Both the position numbers and the translations under genes were made by a program. From JBBSOW01 sp038259365 (GTDB lineage: Bacteria; Actinomycetota; Actinomycetes; Propionibacteriales; Propionibacteriaceae): a stretch of 28,156 nt of DNA. This document shows positions 1-7,069 of the stretch, piece by piece. The notes under the pieces were generated by a model that saw only the letters and a list, made by a program, of their open reading frames with translations, made no database searches and was not told the DNA's origin. The stretch covers positions 1 to 28,156 of the forward strand of contig JBBSOW010000037.1 in the NCBI GenBank assembly GCA_038259365.1, given 5' to 3'. The first letter of the stretch is position 1. Every line of letters begins with the position of its first letter.

Positions 1-2
1 AC

Positions 3-500
3 ATGAGTGAATCAACCCCGGAAGATCAGCGCAAGAAGGTTGCCGAGTTGATCAAGGATGTCCGGATCGCGATGCTGACCTACGTCGGCTCGGACAACAA
101 GCTTTACAGCCAGCCGATGGCGACCCAGGACGTGGAGTTCGACGGCGACGTGTTGTTCATCGCGCACCGCGATTCGCGCGTGGCGCAGACGCTGAGCAAC
201 CAGCCCGACGCCGAGGTGAACGTGGCCTACGCCGGCAACGGCTCGTGGGTCTCGTTGTCCGGCACGGGGAAGATCGTCGACGACAACGCCAAGCTCAAGG
301 ACCTGTGGGACAAGTTCACCGACGCCTGGATGGACGGTGGGCCGGAGGACCCCAACAACATCGTCCTGCAGATTCAGGCGAAGTCCGCCGAGTACTGGGA
401 ATCCCCCGGCGGCAACAAGGTCACCCAGCTGGCCAACCTCGCGAAGACCGCCGTGACCGGTAACGCCGTCGAGGGCGAGAACCAGCGCGTCGACCTCTGA
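3..500 (+). CDS. Pyridoxamine 5'-phosphate oxidase-like general stress protein
   Basis: A 165-residue cytosolic protein of the FMN-binding split-barrel (general stress protein 26 / PNPOx-like) family. The N-terminal half reads like this fold: a helix (about residues 8-20), then strands around 'IAMLTYV', 'SQPMATQDVEFDGDVLFIAH' and 'VNVAYAGNGSWVSLSGTGKIV', with the W-V-S-L-S-G-x-G strand typical of the family. Members bind flavin (FMN or F420) and are often stress-induced; the substrate is usually unknown. The start lies two bases from the window edge, so no ribosome site can be checked, but the N-terminus looks natural. A long hairpin follows the stop and should end its transcript. Fold assignment is fairly sure; the reaction is not. 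Confidence 0.85.
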   Translation: MSESTPEDQRKKVAELIKDVRIAMLTYVGSDNKLYSQPMATQDVEFDGDVLFIAHRDSRVAQTLSNQPDAEVNVAYAGNGSWVSLSGTGKIVDDNAKLKDLWDKFTDAWMDGGPEDPNNIVLQIQAKSAEYWESPGGNKVTQLANLAKTAVTGNAVEGENQRVDL

Positions 501-515
501 GCCGGACGCCCCAAG

Positions 516-552
516 TGACAGCCCGATCCGCCGGTGGCGGGTCGGGTTGTCA
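516..552 (+). terminator. Long hairpin, likely terminator
   Basis: A 17-bp stem with two G-T pairs and a three-base loop: TGACA (516-520) pairs with TGTCA (548-552), CCCGA (522-526) with TCGGG (542-546), and CCGCC (528-532) with GGCGG (536-540). It begins 15 bases after the stop of the stress-protein gene. No T-run follows, which is usual for actinobacterial terminators. It ends just 11 bases before the promoter box of the next gene. Confidence 0.75.
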
Positions 553-562
553 GTCCTGGGCC

Positions 563-568
563 TACGCT
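563..568 (+). promoter_or_regulatory. Leaderless -10 box (TACGCT)
   Basis: TACGCT matches TANNNT and ends exactly six bases before the ATG at 575. This would place transcription start on the A of the start codon, giving a leaderless mRNA. The same box, TACGCT, sits at the same distance before the PIG-L gene at 25873. No clear -35 box is visible, as is common for this class. Confidence 0.5.
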
Positions 569-574
569 GAAGGT

Positions 575-1135
575 ATGCCCCAACTTCTGCTGATCAACGG
601 TGCCCCCGGAGTCGGTAAGTCGACGATGGCCCAACTATTAGCTCAAGCTCGGCCGATGTCGCTGGCCCTCGATATCGACACCGTCAAGCACGCGATTGGC
701 GCTTGGGAGCGACGAAAGCTCGAGGCCGGGCTCGCGGCTCGGGAAATCGCCCTGGCTATGGCGGCTGAACATCTCGCTGCGGGCCACGACGTCATTATGG
801 GACAGTACCTGGCGGTGGACATGTTCATCGTCAAAGTGAAAGCGGTCGCGGAACGCGTTGGCGCCGAGTGGCGCGAGATCGTCTTGAGTATCGACGCGGA
901 AACGCTGTCCCAACGCCTGCAGGGACGCCACGATTTTCCCGACCGCGCGGAGCACGCCATCAACAACAACCTAGCGAGCCTTGAAGACGTACCCCGCTTT
1001 ATCGATTCGATGGAGGATCTGCTTCGCCGGCGTTCGACGGCCGTGCGGGTGGATGCCAGTGGTGATCCGCACCAGACCTTTCACCTCGTCGAGAGCGCGC
1101 TCTTCGCTGGTGGTGATCATGGTAATTCGCACTGA
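575..1135 (+). CDS. P-loop kinase-like ATP-binding protein
   Basis: A 186-residue small P-loop protein of the AAA/adenylate-kinase-like type, such as the zeta-toxin/chloramphenicol-phosphotransferase-like kinases. Walker A is GAPGVGKST at residues 9-17. The following 'LALDIDTVKHAIGAW' holds the acidic residue usual after strand 2 in small-molecule kinases, and 'QRLQGRHDFPDRAEH' looks like an arginine-rich lid. It likely phosphorylates a small molecule or nucleotide in the cytosol; the substrate cannot be read. The start at 575 was chosen over the in-frame 515 start because 515 would run through the terminator hairpin and the promoter box, and P-loop proteins of this type begin a few residues before strand 1. 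It stands alone, transcribed separately from the gene before it. Confidence 0.75.
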   Translation: MPQLLLINGAPGVGKSTMAQLLAQARPMSLALDIDTVKHAIGAWERRKLEAGLAAREIALAMAAEHLAAGHDVIMGQYLAVDMFIVKVKAVAERVGAEWREIVLSIDAETLSQRLQGRHDFPDRAEHAINNNLASLEDVPRFIDSMEDLLRRRSTAVRVDASGDPHQTFHLVESALFAGGDHGNSH

Positions 1136-1250
1136 ACAGCGGCTCCTAAAGCTTCTCGACATCGGTTGCGGCAACGGCAGCGACTTTCGCTGGTTCGCCA
1201 GCTTCCTCAACGTCGGCCTCTTCCAGACGTGTGGGCCGTCCCAACCGTGA
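1119..1250 (+). pseudogene. Fragment with methyltransferase motif I
   Basis: A 43-codon reading frame overlapping the end of the kinase gene and the start of the next. It contains 'LLKLLDIGCGNGSDF' (residues 9-23), a good match to motif I (the SAM-binding loop) of class I methyltransferases. None of the later motifs follow; the frame stops after 'LFQTCGPSQP'. The simplest reading is the leftover 5' end of a methyltransferase gene removed by a deletion that brought the cyclotransferase-like gene next to it. Chance cannot be excluded at this length. Not expected to be functional. Confidence 0.3.
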
Positions 1251-1930
1251 GTTCTGCACTGCTGGGTGCCGGCCTGCTCTGGTACGCCAGCTACGGCTCG
1301 AACCTGTCCCGAGCACGATTCGACTGCTACCTGCGCGGTGGCCGTCCGCCCGGCGCGCACCGAACCTATCCCGGTTGTCGAGATACCACCGCGCCCGCCG
1401 ACGACCGCTCCTTCGTCGCAGCGGGAACGATGCACTTCGCCTGGGAGTCCCCGACTTGGGGTGGCGGGATCGCGTTCTACGATCCGGAGATCCCCGGCCG
1501 GACGCTTTGCCGGGCCTACCTCATCACGCGCAGCCAGTTTGCCGATATCGCGGCCCAGGAGATGCGTCGAACCCCGAGCGGGGACCTCGAGCTGGCGGAC
1601 CTGTTCGCCGCGGGTCGGCTCGTGTTGGGTCCCGGCCGCTACGAGGCCCTGCACGTCGTCGGCGACATCGAAGATCGCCCGGTCATCACCTTCACCCACT
1701 CCGAAGCGACTGACCCACTGGTGGCGAACGCGCCGAGCGCGGCGTACCTGCGGATGCTCGTCGACGGTCTGGCGACCAGCCACGGACTGCAGGCTGGGCA
1801 GATCGGCGAGTACCTTAGCGGGTGTCCGGGCATCGGGTGGCGGCCCGAGGAATTGGCCGAGTTGATCTCCGGTCACACTCGATTCAGGAGTCCTGCTTCT
1901 GCTCCTCCAGGGTCGTCGCTCCCGTCATGA
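1247..1930 (+). CDS. Gamma-glutamylcyclotransferase-like protein
   Basis: A 227-residue protein from a GTG start at 1247. Near the N-terminus it has W-Y-A-S-Y-G-S-N-L (residues 12-20), the glycine-rich loop that opens the gamma-glutamylcyclotransferase (GGCT) fold, followed by an arginine-rich helix. Relatives in actinomycetes are often mislabelled 'histone deacetylase'; the sequence gives no support for that. The GGCT family removes gamma-glutamyl groups as 5-oxoproline, but I cannot point to the catalytic glutamate, so activity is unproven. An upstream ATG at 1166 is in frame, but the added residues are basic, out of family and overlap the methyltransferase-like fragment. The 3' end overlaps the ABC ATPase gene tail-to-tail by 47 bases. 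Confidence 0.65.
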   Translation: MSSALLGAGLLWYASYGSNLSRARFDCYLRGGRPPGAHRTYPGCRDTTAPADDRSFVAAGTMHFAWESPTWGGGIAFYDPEIPGRTLCRAYLITRSQFADIAAQEMRRTPSGDLELADLFAAGRLVLGPGRYEALHVVGDIEDRPVITFTHSEATDPLVANAPSAAYLRMLVDGLATSHGLQAGQIGEYLSGCPGIGWRPEELAELISGHTRFRSPASAPPGSSLPS

Positions 1931-2681
1931 TCGCCACCGCATCCTGCATGGAATGCGATTGTGGCGTGATCACCCCGGCGCTTCCGCCGAGGCGTTGGAT
2001 GTGGATCCGGTCGGCGGTCTCGAACACGTTGGGCATGTTGTGGCTGATCAGGATCACGCCAAGCCCTTGCTCGCGAAGGTCGCGGATCAGGCTCAGCACC
2101 TGCCCGGTTTCGCGGACGCCGAGCGCGGCCGTCGGCTCGTCGAGGATGACGACCTTGCCGCCGAAGGCACCGGCGCGGGCGACGGCGACGATCTGACGCT
2201 GGCCGCCCGAGAGGGTCTCGACCGCCTGATCGATGTTCTGCAGGGTGCTGATGCCCAGCTTCTCGATGCTCTCGCTCGCCTGCTCGCGCATCTTCTTGAC
2301 ATCGAGCATCCGGAGCACCGAACCGGCGAAGCCGGGGCGTCGAATCTCGCGGGCCAAGAACATGTTGCTGGCGATGTTGAGGGCCGGGGCGACGGCCAGG
2401 GTTTGGTACACCGTCTCGATGCCGGCGGCGCGGGCGTCCTGGGTGGCTTTGAAGCTGACGGGCTTGCCCTCCACCTTGATGGTGCCCTTGTCGGGCGCCA
2501 TCGCCCCGGACAGGCACTTGATCAGCGTGGACTTTCCGGCGCCGTTGTCGCCGATGACCGCCAGCACCTCGCCGGGGTACAGCTTGAGATCGACCCCGCG
2601 CAGACCGACGACTCGGCCGAACAGCTTGACCAGGCCGGAGGCTTCGAGGACCGGGGTTCGGTCTTGAGCTTGCGCAGTCAT
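1884..2681 (-). CDS. Sugar ABC importer ATPase (FrcA-like)
   Basis: A 265-residue single-domain ABC ATPase that powers the adjacent ribose/fructose-type permease. Visible motifs: Walker A GDNGAGKST (about 44-52), Q-loop Gln at about 93, signature LSGGQ (157-161), Walker B VVILDEP (177-183) and the H-loop His at 214. It is one domain long, unlike the roughly 500-residue RbsA/MglA type, and so resembles FrcA of the fructose system. The start at 2681 was chosen because it makes an ATGA overlap with the permease stop and has AGGAG (complement of 2691-2695) at a good distance. The ATG at 2702 has no ribosome site. It is the last gene of the three-gene operon. Confidence 0.9.
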   Translation of the reverse strand: MTAQAQDRTPVLEASGLVKLFGRVVGLRGVDLKLYPGEVLAVIGDNGAGKSTLIKCLSGAMAPDKGTIKVEGKPVSFKATQDARAAGIETVYQTLAVAPALNIASNMFLAREIRRPGFAGSVLRMLDVKKMREQASESIEKLGISTLQNIDQAVETLSGGQRQIVAVARAGAFGGKVVILDEPTAALGVRETGQVLSLIRDLREQGLGVILISHNMPNVFETADRIHIQRLGGSAGVITPQSHSMQDAVAIMTGATTLEEQKQDS

Positions 2682-3721
2682 GCTTTCACTCTCCTGATCC
2701 ATTGATCGACCGAGACGGCGATGATCACCAAGATGCCGGTGGCCAACACCTGATAGTTCGGGTCCACCCCGGCCAGGGCGAGTCCGCTGTTGAACACCTG
2801 CACGATGAGGGCCCCGAGCAGGGTGCCGATCACGAGGCCCCGCCCGCCGAAGAGGCTCGTGCCGCCGATGACGACGGCGGTGATGCTGAGCAGGTTGTAG
2901 TTGAGGCCGGCGTTCGGGTCGGCGCCGCCGACCCGTCCGATGACGATCCAGGCCGCGATCCCGACTGCGACCCCCGCCACGACGTAGGCACTGAGGATGG
3001 TGCGGTCGGTGTCGATGCCGGCCAGGCTGGAGGCTTCGGCGTCGTCACCGGTCGCGTAGAGGTGTCGTCCCCAGGCGGTGTAGCCGAGGGCGAAGGCCAC
3101 CACGGCGTACAGCAGGATCATCAGCAGCACGCCCCACGTCACGCTGACGCTGCCGATGCTGATCGTTCTGCCGGTGAACAGCAGGAACGCGTCCGGCGGC
3201 AGGGTTATGGTCTGGCCCTGCGCGTAGAGCAGGGATGCCGCCGTGAAGATCGAGAAGGTGCCGAGCGTGACGATGAACGGCGGCAGATTGACGCGGGTGA
3301 CGAGCAGGCCGTTGATCAGTCCGGTACCGATCGCGGCGGCGATGCCGATCACCAGGGCAAGGACGCCGGGCACGCCGAGGTCGGTGTTGAGTTTCACCAT
3401 GACCAGCGAGGAGAAGACCATCGCCATGCCGATCGAGAGATCGACACCGGCGGTAAGGATGATCAGGGTCTGCCCCACGGCCAGAGCGCCGATCACCGCC
3501 ATCTGTTGGACGAGCAGCGACAAGGCCTGCGGGCGCATGAAGTTGTCGGCGACGAGCCCGAAGACGATGATGGCCAAGACGAGAACGATCAGCGGGCTGA
3601 GCGCCGGGTTGCCGTGCAGGATGTGTTGAATTCGTTCGGCTGGACTGTGCTTTCGGCTCAGTAGGTCCTCAGCCGATCCGGGGCTCTGGCTCGCTGGCTG
3701 GGTGCTGGCTGCCGGTGTCAT
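2678..3721 (-). CDS. Sugar ABC importer permease (FrcC/RbsC-like)
   Basis: A 347-residue inner-membrane permease of the BPD_transp_2 (RbsC/FrcC) family. After a polar N-terminal tail (about 1-45) there are eight to ten hydrophobic segments. Family landmarks include 'LTAGVDLSIG' after the second segment, 'LPPFIVTLGT' in the middle and 'VIGGTSLFGGRG' toward the C-terminus. It forms the membrane channel for a pentose or hexose delivered by the binding protein encoded just upstream. The reading frame is open farther upstream to 4153, but the ATG at 3721 has a strong AAGGAGGG ribosome site (complement of 3726-3733) and gives the family length. It follows the binding-protein gene by 22 bases and overlaps the ATPase start. 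Confidence 0.92.
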   Translation of the reverse strand: MTPAASTQPASQSPGSAEDLLSRKHSPAERIQHILHGNPALSPLIVLVLAIIVFGLVADNFMRPQALSLLVQQMAVIGALAVGQTLIILTAGVDLSIGMAMVFSSLVMVKLNTDLGVPGVLALVIGIAAAIGTGLINGLLVTRVNLPPFIVTLGTFSIFTAASLLYAQGQTITLPPDAFLLFTGRTISIGSVSVTWGVLLMILLYAVVAFALGYTAWGRHLYATGDDAEASSLAGIDTDRTILSAYVVAGVAVGIAAWIVIGRVGGADPNAGLNYNLLSITAVVIGGTSLFGGRGLVIGTLLGALIVQVFNSGLALAGVDPNYQVLATGILVIIAVSVDQWIRRVKA

Positions 3722-3743
3722 GGAACCCTCCTTTCCTTGTCGC

Positions 3744-4841
3744 TCATTTGTCCCCCCAGCACTTGGCGAGGGCTTCTTTGGGGCTTTGGCTCTCGAGCCC
3801 CGATACGGGGTCGGTGACCACGAGGGCGGTCCCGGTATCGAAGAACGTCTTGCCTTTTGTGGCCGAGGGTGGTTTGCCGCCCCTCGCCCGGTTCGCGATC
3901 GCCTCGACCCCCTTGGCCGCCATCTCCCCCGGGTACTGAGCGGCGTCGGCGGCGAAAGTTCCCGCCTTGACGTCGCCGATGCCCTGGCAACTGCCATCGA
4001 CGGTGAAAATCTTCGCCTGCTTCGTCTTGCCCCCGGCCACCAGCGCGGCGTAGGCGCCGCGCCCGGCGGGTTCGTTGATGGTGTAAACGACGTTGATGTC
4101 GGGTCGGGCCGAGAGGCACTGCTCCATGGCCGTGCGTCCGCCGTCCACGGCACCGTCGGTGGGTTGGTGGCAGGCGATCTCGTACTTGCCGCCCTTACCG
4201 CCGGAGTAGGAGCCTTTCGGATCCTCCCGGGCGTTGAGGGTCTCGCTCTTGGGGTCGATCCCCATGCCCTTGAGGAAGCCGTGGTCGCGCTGGATGTCGA
4301 CCGAGACGACCTGATCGTCGTAGAGATCCAGCATCGCGATGACGGCGTCCTCGCCGTCGAGAGTGGCCGCCGCGTACTCGCCGATCAACCGGCCCGCCTC
4401 CTCGTTGTCGGTGGCGAAGGTGATATCGGCGGTCTCGGCGGGGTTGAGGGGCGTGTCGAGGGCCGCGACGTAGAGCCCCTCCTCCTTTGCCTGGCGCAGG
4501 GCCGCGTTCACGGCGTCGCCGTTGCTGGTGATAAGGATCCCTTTGTCTCCCCGGGCGATCGCGGTGTAGATGGCGCCGATCTGGTTCTGGGTGTCACCGT
4601 CGGCGGTGCCAGCGGCCACGGACAACCGGACGCCGAGTCTGTCGGCCTCCTCTTGGGCCGACTGCTTCATCGAGACGAAGTACGGGTTCGTCTGCGTCTT
4701 GAGGATGAGCGAGACCCCGGTGCGATTGTCCGAGGAGGCGCAGCCGGCTAGAGCGAAGACGCACACCAGCAGAGCGCAAAGGACCCACGAGCCTCGCTCT
4801 CGCCGCCTGGCTGCGCGGCGCGCCGCGTTGGGGTGTGGCAT
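3744..4841 (-). CDS. Sugar-binding lipoprotein of ABC importer (FrcB-like)
   Basis: A 365-residue substrate-binding protein of the periplasmic-binding-protein 4 (RbsB/FrcB) family. A basic N-terminus and hydrophobic stretch end in the lipobox LAGC with the lipidated Cys at 34, so it is anchored outside the cell membrane. The start of the mature domain, 'VSLILKTQTNPYFVSMKQSAQEEA' in pieces, is typical: a first strand, then an N-P-Y/F-F turn and a helix. 'AALDTPL', 'ATDNEEAGRLIGEYAA' and 'VDGSCQGIGDVKAG' match the ligand-contact loops of the family. The best guess for ligand is fructose or a similar monosaccharide. It is the first gene of the operon; an AAAACGTTTT palindrome lies about 95 bases upstream. 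Confidence 0.92.
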   Translation of the reverse strand: MPHPNAARRAARRRERGSWVLCALLVCVFALAGCASSDNRTGVSLILKTQTNPYFVSMKQSAQEEADRLGVRLSVAAGTADGDTQNQIGAIYTAIARGDKGILITSNGDAVNAALRQAKEEGLYVAALDTPLNPAETADITFATDNEEAGRLIGEYAAATLDGEDAVIAMLDLYDDQVVSVDIQRDHGFLKGMGIDPKSETLNAREDPKGSYSGGKGGKYEIACHQPTDGAVDGGRTAMEQCLSARPDINVVYTINEPAGRGAYAALVAGGKTKQAKIFTVDGSCQGIGDVKAGTFAADAAQYPGEMAAKGVEAIANRARGGKPPSATKGKTFFDTGTALVVTDPVSGLESQSPKEALAKCWGDK

Positions 4842-4930
4842 TCGAAACCTCGCCTTGGTTGAGGATCCTGAAGGTTGAAATTTAAGCTATTACCTAGGGG
4901 GAGCAAAAGCAATAGCACCTCGAAAGTTTG

Positions 4931-4946
4931 GGAAAAACGTTTTGGT
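4931..4946. promoter_or_regulatory. Candidate LacI-family operator (AAAACGTTTT)
   Basis: A perfect 10-bp palindrome, AAAACGTTTT (4934-4943), lies in the 200-base gap between the divergent sugar-importer operon and the acetyltransferase gene. A central CG flanked by A and T runs is the hallmark of LacI/PurR-family sites. The surrounding 4842-4945 stretch is clearly more AT-rich than the rest of the window, as expected for a promoter. No regulator gene is adjacent, so the controlling protein would act from elsewhere. Confidence 0.4.
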
Positions 4947-5041
4947 CCAGGGCGCGGTCGCGTGCGGGTCGTCGGCCGAAAGGTCATCGCCGGCCGATTA
5001 ATCGGTTGGCTTATCGGTCGCTCGATGACAACCTTTCACCC

Positions 5042-5845
5042 ATGGAGCGCTCAAGTCTGTTGGCCGCCTACGACGCGCAATTGCGGCTCGACGCCGAGAC
5101 CCCCAGCGCCATCGCGGTCACCACAATGGGACCGCTGAGGCTGGTGACCTTCGAGGGAGGCCGCGGCTTCGTCACCTATCGCGACCTGGCTGGGGCGGAT
5201 GCGGTCGAGATGCGCCGGCTTGTCGGGGTAGCGCTCGGGCATTACCGCGCCCATCCAGACATCGTCCGCGTCGAGTGGAAGACCCGCGGGCACGATCATG
5301 CCCCTGGCCTGCACGAGGCGCTGGTGAAGCATGGCTTCGAGGCGGAGGAGACCGAGTCGATTATGATGGGCCAGGCCGAATCGCTGGCGGGGGATGTTCC
5401 ACTGCCGCCGGGCGTGCGGTTGCGTCGGATCACCGAACGCGATGATGTCATCGCCATGAGCGAGATGGACGGTGAGGTCTTCGAGGACCCGGACTACCTC
5501 GAGACCGCAGAGGCGCTGCTCCGACGGCTGGCGTGCGAATCCGCCGAAGAGAAGAACGAGCGGATGGAGTTGTGGGTGGCCGAGGCCGGCTACGAGATCG
5601 TGTCCGCTGGCCGGTTGGAACCTGTACCGGGAAGCGATTTCGCCGGAATCTGGGGCGGGGCCACTCGGGCCGATTGGCGCCGCCGCGGCGTCTATCGCGC
5701 GCTCACCGCGGCCCGGGCTCGCTCGGCCCTACGAATGGGGAAGACCTTGATCAATAGCGATTCCACCGAATACTCCCGCCCCATCCTGGAACGTTCGGGG
5801 ATGATCAAGGTCTCCACCACGACGCCTTACCGCTGGCGTCGATAA
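5042..5845 (+). CDS. GNAT family N-acetyltransferase
   Basis: A 267-residue acetyltransferase. The second half (about 125-255) is the GNAT domain: it opens with 'VRLRRITERDD', continues through 'ELWVAEAGYEIVSAGRLE' (strand 4 region) and has the acetyl-CoA pyrophosphate loop around R-R-R-G-V-Y (213-218) at the start of the following helix. 'LINSDSTEYSRPILERSGM' fits the last conserved region. The first 120 residues look like a degenerate GNAT-like half, as in two-domain members. Its substrate is not apparent. The ATG at 5042 was preferred to 4928 because the extra residues are arginine-rich and do not look like protein. It is convergent with the PPK2 gene, 11 bases away, with no terminator between. 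Confidence 0.85.
   Translation: MERSSLLAAYDAQLRLDAETPSAIAVTTMGPLRLVTFEGGRGFVTYRDLAGADAVEMRRLVGVALGHYRAHPDIVRVEWKTRGHDHAPGLHEALVKHGFEAEETESIMMGQAESLAGDVPLPPGVRLRRITERDDVIAMSEMDGEVFEDPDYLETAEALLRRLACESAEEKNERMELWVAEAGYEIVSAGRLEPVPGSDFAGIWGGATRADWRRRGVYRALTAARARSALRMGKTLINSDSTEYSRPILERSGMIKVSTTTPYRWRR
5742..5813. repeat. 12-bp perfect inverted repeat inside the acetyltransferase gene
   Basis: AGACCTTGATCA at 5742-5753 is the exact reverse complement of TGATCAAGGTCT at 5802-5813, with 48 bases between. It lies within the last 110 bases of the acetyltransferase reading frame, close to the convergent PPK2 gene, where no intergenic terminator exists. It could fold in the mRNA and serve as an in-gene terminator. 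Confidence 0.45.
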
Positions 5846-5856
5846 AGGTCGCGCCA

Positions 5857-6993
5857 TCAGCCCTGCAGGGTTTCCCGCGCGGTGGCCTCGGCGAGCAGGG
5901 CCTGCTTTTGCTCGCGCGTGCGGGCTAGTTCGGCCAACCATCGCGCCCTCTCCACCTCGACCTCGGCCAGGGCGGCGCGGGCCTGGGCCTGGGCGACGTC
6001 GTCGGGGGCCGCGTCGTCCTCCAGCGAGACCTTGATGCTGGCCCGTTCGACGTGGGCGTCCTCGTCGAGGGCGCTCTTGACGTTGTCGTCGGTGTCCTCC
6101 ACCGAGGTCTGTAGGGCCTCGACGCTCATCTGTTCGGCGAGGCGGTTGCGCATCTCCACGGGCTCCCACTCGGGCTCGGGCCAGCCGAGATCCATCTCGA
6201 TCAGCGTCTGGGTCAAGATCTCGGTGATCGCGGCGCGGGAATACCACTTGCGGTCCGCAGGCAGGACGTACCAGGGGGCGTGCTCGGTGGAGGTGCGGGC
6301 GAACACGTCGGAGTAGGCGGCCTGGTAGTCCGCCCACTTGGCGCGGGTGTCGAGATCGCCCTCGGTGAACTTCCAGCGCTTGTCGGGACGATCCAGGCGC
6401 TCCATCAGGCGGACGCCCTGCTCGTCGTGGGAGACCATGAGAGCGAACTTGAGCACGATGGTGCCGGAATCGACCAGGTCCTTCTCGAACTTGTTGATCT
6501 CCTCGAAGCGGGGCTCCCACTCCTTCTTCGGCACCAGGTTGTCCACCCGGGCGATGAGAACATCCTCGTAGTGGCTGCGGTCGAACACCCCGATCAGGCC
6601 CGGCTTGGGGAGCGCCTGCTTGATCCGCCACAGGTAGTGGTGCGATAGCTCTTCCTCGGTGGGCACGCCGAAGGAGCGCAGCGCGACACCCTGAGGATCG
6701 ACGCGGGCCATGACGTGGCGGGTGACCCCGCCCTTCCCGGCGGTGTCGAGGCCCTGGACGATGCACAAGACCGAGCGGGTACCCCCGGCCCGTCCCTCGG
6801 CGAAGAGGCGTTCCTGCAACTCGGACAACAAGGGACCGCGCGCCTCACCGAACTCCTTGCCGTCGTCCTTGTCGCCGTCGAAACCGGGCTTGCCGTGCCG
6901 ATCCATCTCCATCAGGGAGAAGTCGGGTCCGGCTCGCAGCACCTCTCGGGGGTCGGCGGTCCAGAGCTTTTCGGTCTTGGTCGTGCTAGACAT
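5857..6993 (-). CDS. ppk2: Polyphosphate kinase 2 family protein
   Basis: A 378-residue PPK2-family enzyme, which moves phosphate between inorganic polyphosphate and nucleotides. The P-loop is GLDTAGKGG (81-89), followed by 'RHVMARVDPQGV' and 'SFGVPTEEELSHHYLWR', then the lid/Walker B region F-D-R-S-H-Y-E-D-V-L (137-146) and 'KKEWEPRFEEINKFEKDL'. The pattern 'RHVM..V.PQG....SF..P' is that of the polyphosphate:AMP/ADP (class III-like, PPK2_rel_1) group, so ATP or ADP regeneration is likely. About 90 residues after position 288 lie outside the usual domain: an acidic stretch, then a charged helix rich in Ala, Glu and Arg. The start at 6993 is used; longer starts run into the GH130 gene. It follows GH130 by 76 bases and may share its transcript. 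Confidence 0.9.
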   Translation of the reverse strand: MSSTTKTEKLWTADPREVLRAGPDFSLMEMDRHGKPGFDGDKDDGKEFGEARGPLLSELQERLFAEGRAGGTRSVLCIVQGLDTAGKGGVTRHVMARVDPQGVALRSFGVPTEEELSHHYLWRIKQALPKPGLIGVFDRSHYEDVLIARVDNLVPKKEWEPRFEEINKFEKDLVDSGTIVLKFALMVSHDEQGVRLMERLDRPDKRWKFTEGDLDTRAKWADYQAAYSDVFARTSTEHAPWYVLPADRKWYSRAAITEILTQTLIEMDLGWPEPEWEPVEMRNRLAEQMSVEALQTSVEDTDDNVKSALDEDAHVERASIKVSLEDDAAPDDVAQAQARAALAEVEVERARWLAELARTREQKQALLAEATARETLQG

Positions 6994-7069
6994 GTGGCAC
7001 CTTCGCTGTCGATCGTCGGTTTCTCCCATTCTTCCCGGTGTCCCGATGCGGATTTCCAGACCCCCCGGG

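Noticed and set aside
2682..2702. Earlier ATG for the ABC ATPase at 2702
   Set aside because: It lacks a ribosome site and overlaps the permease by 25 bases; ATG 2681 has AGGAG and the usual ATGA coupling.
3722..4153. Upstream extension of the permease gene
   Set aside because: It is antisense-free but overlaps the binding-protein coding sequence in another frame; the start at 3721 has a strong ribosome site and gives the family length.
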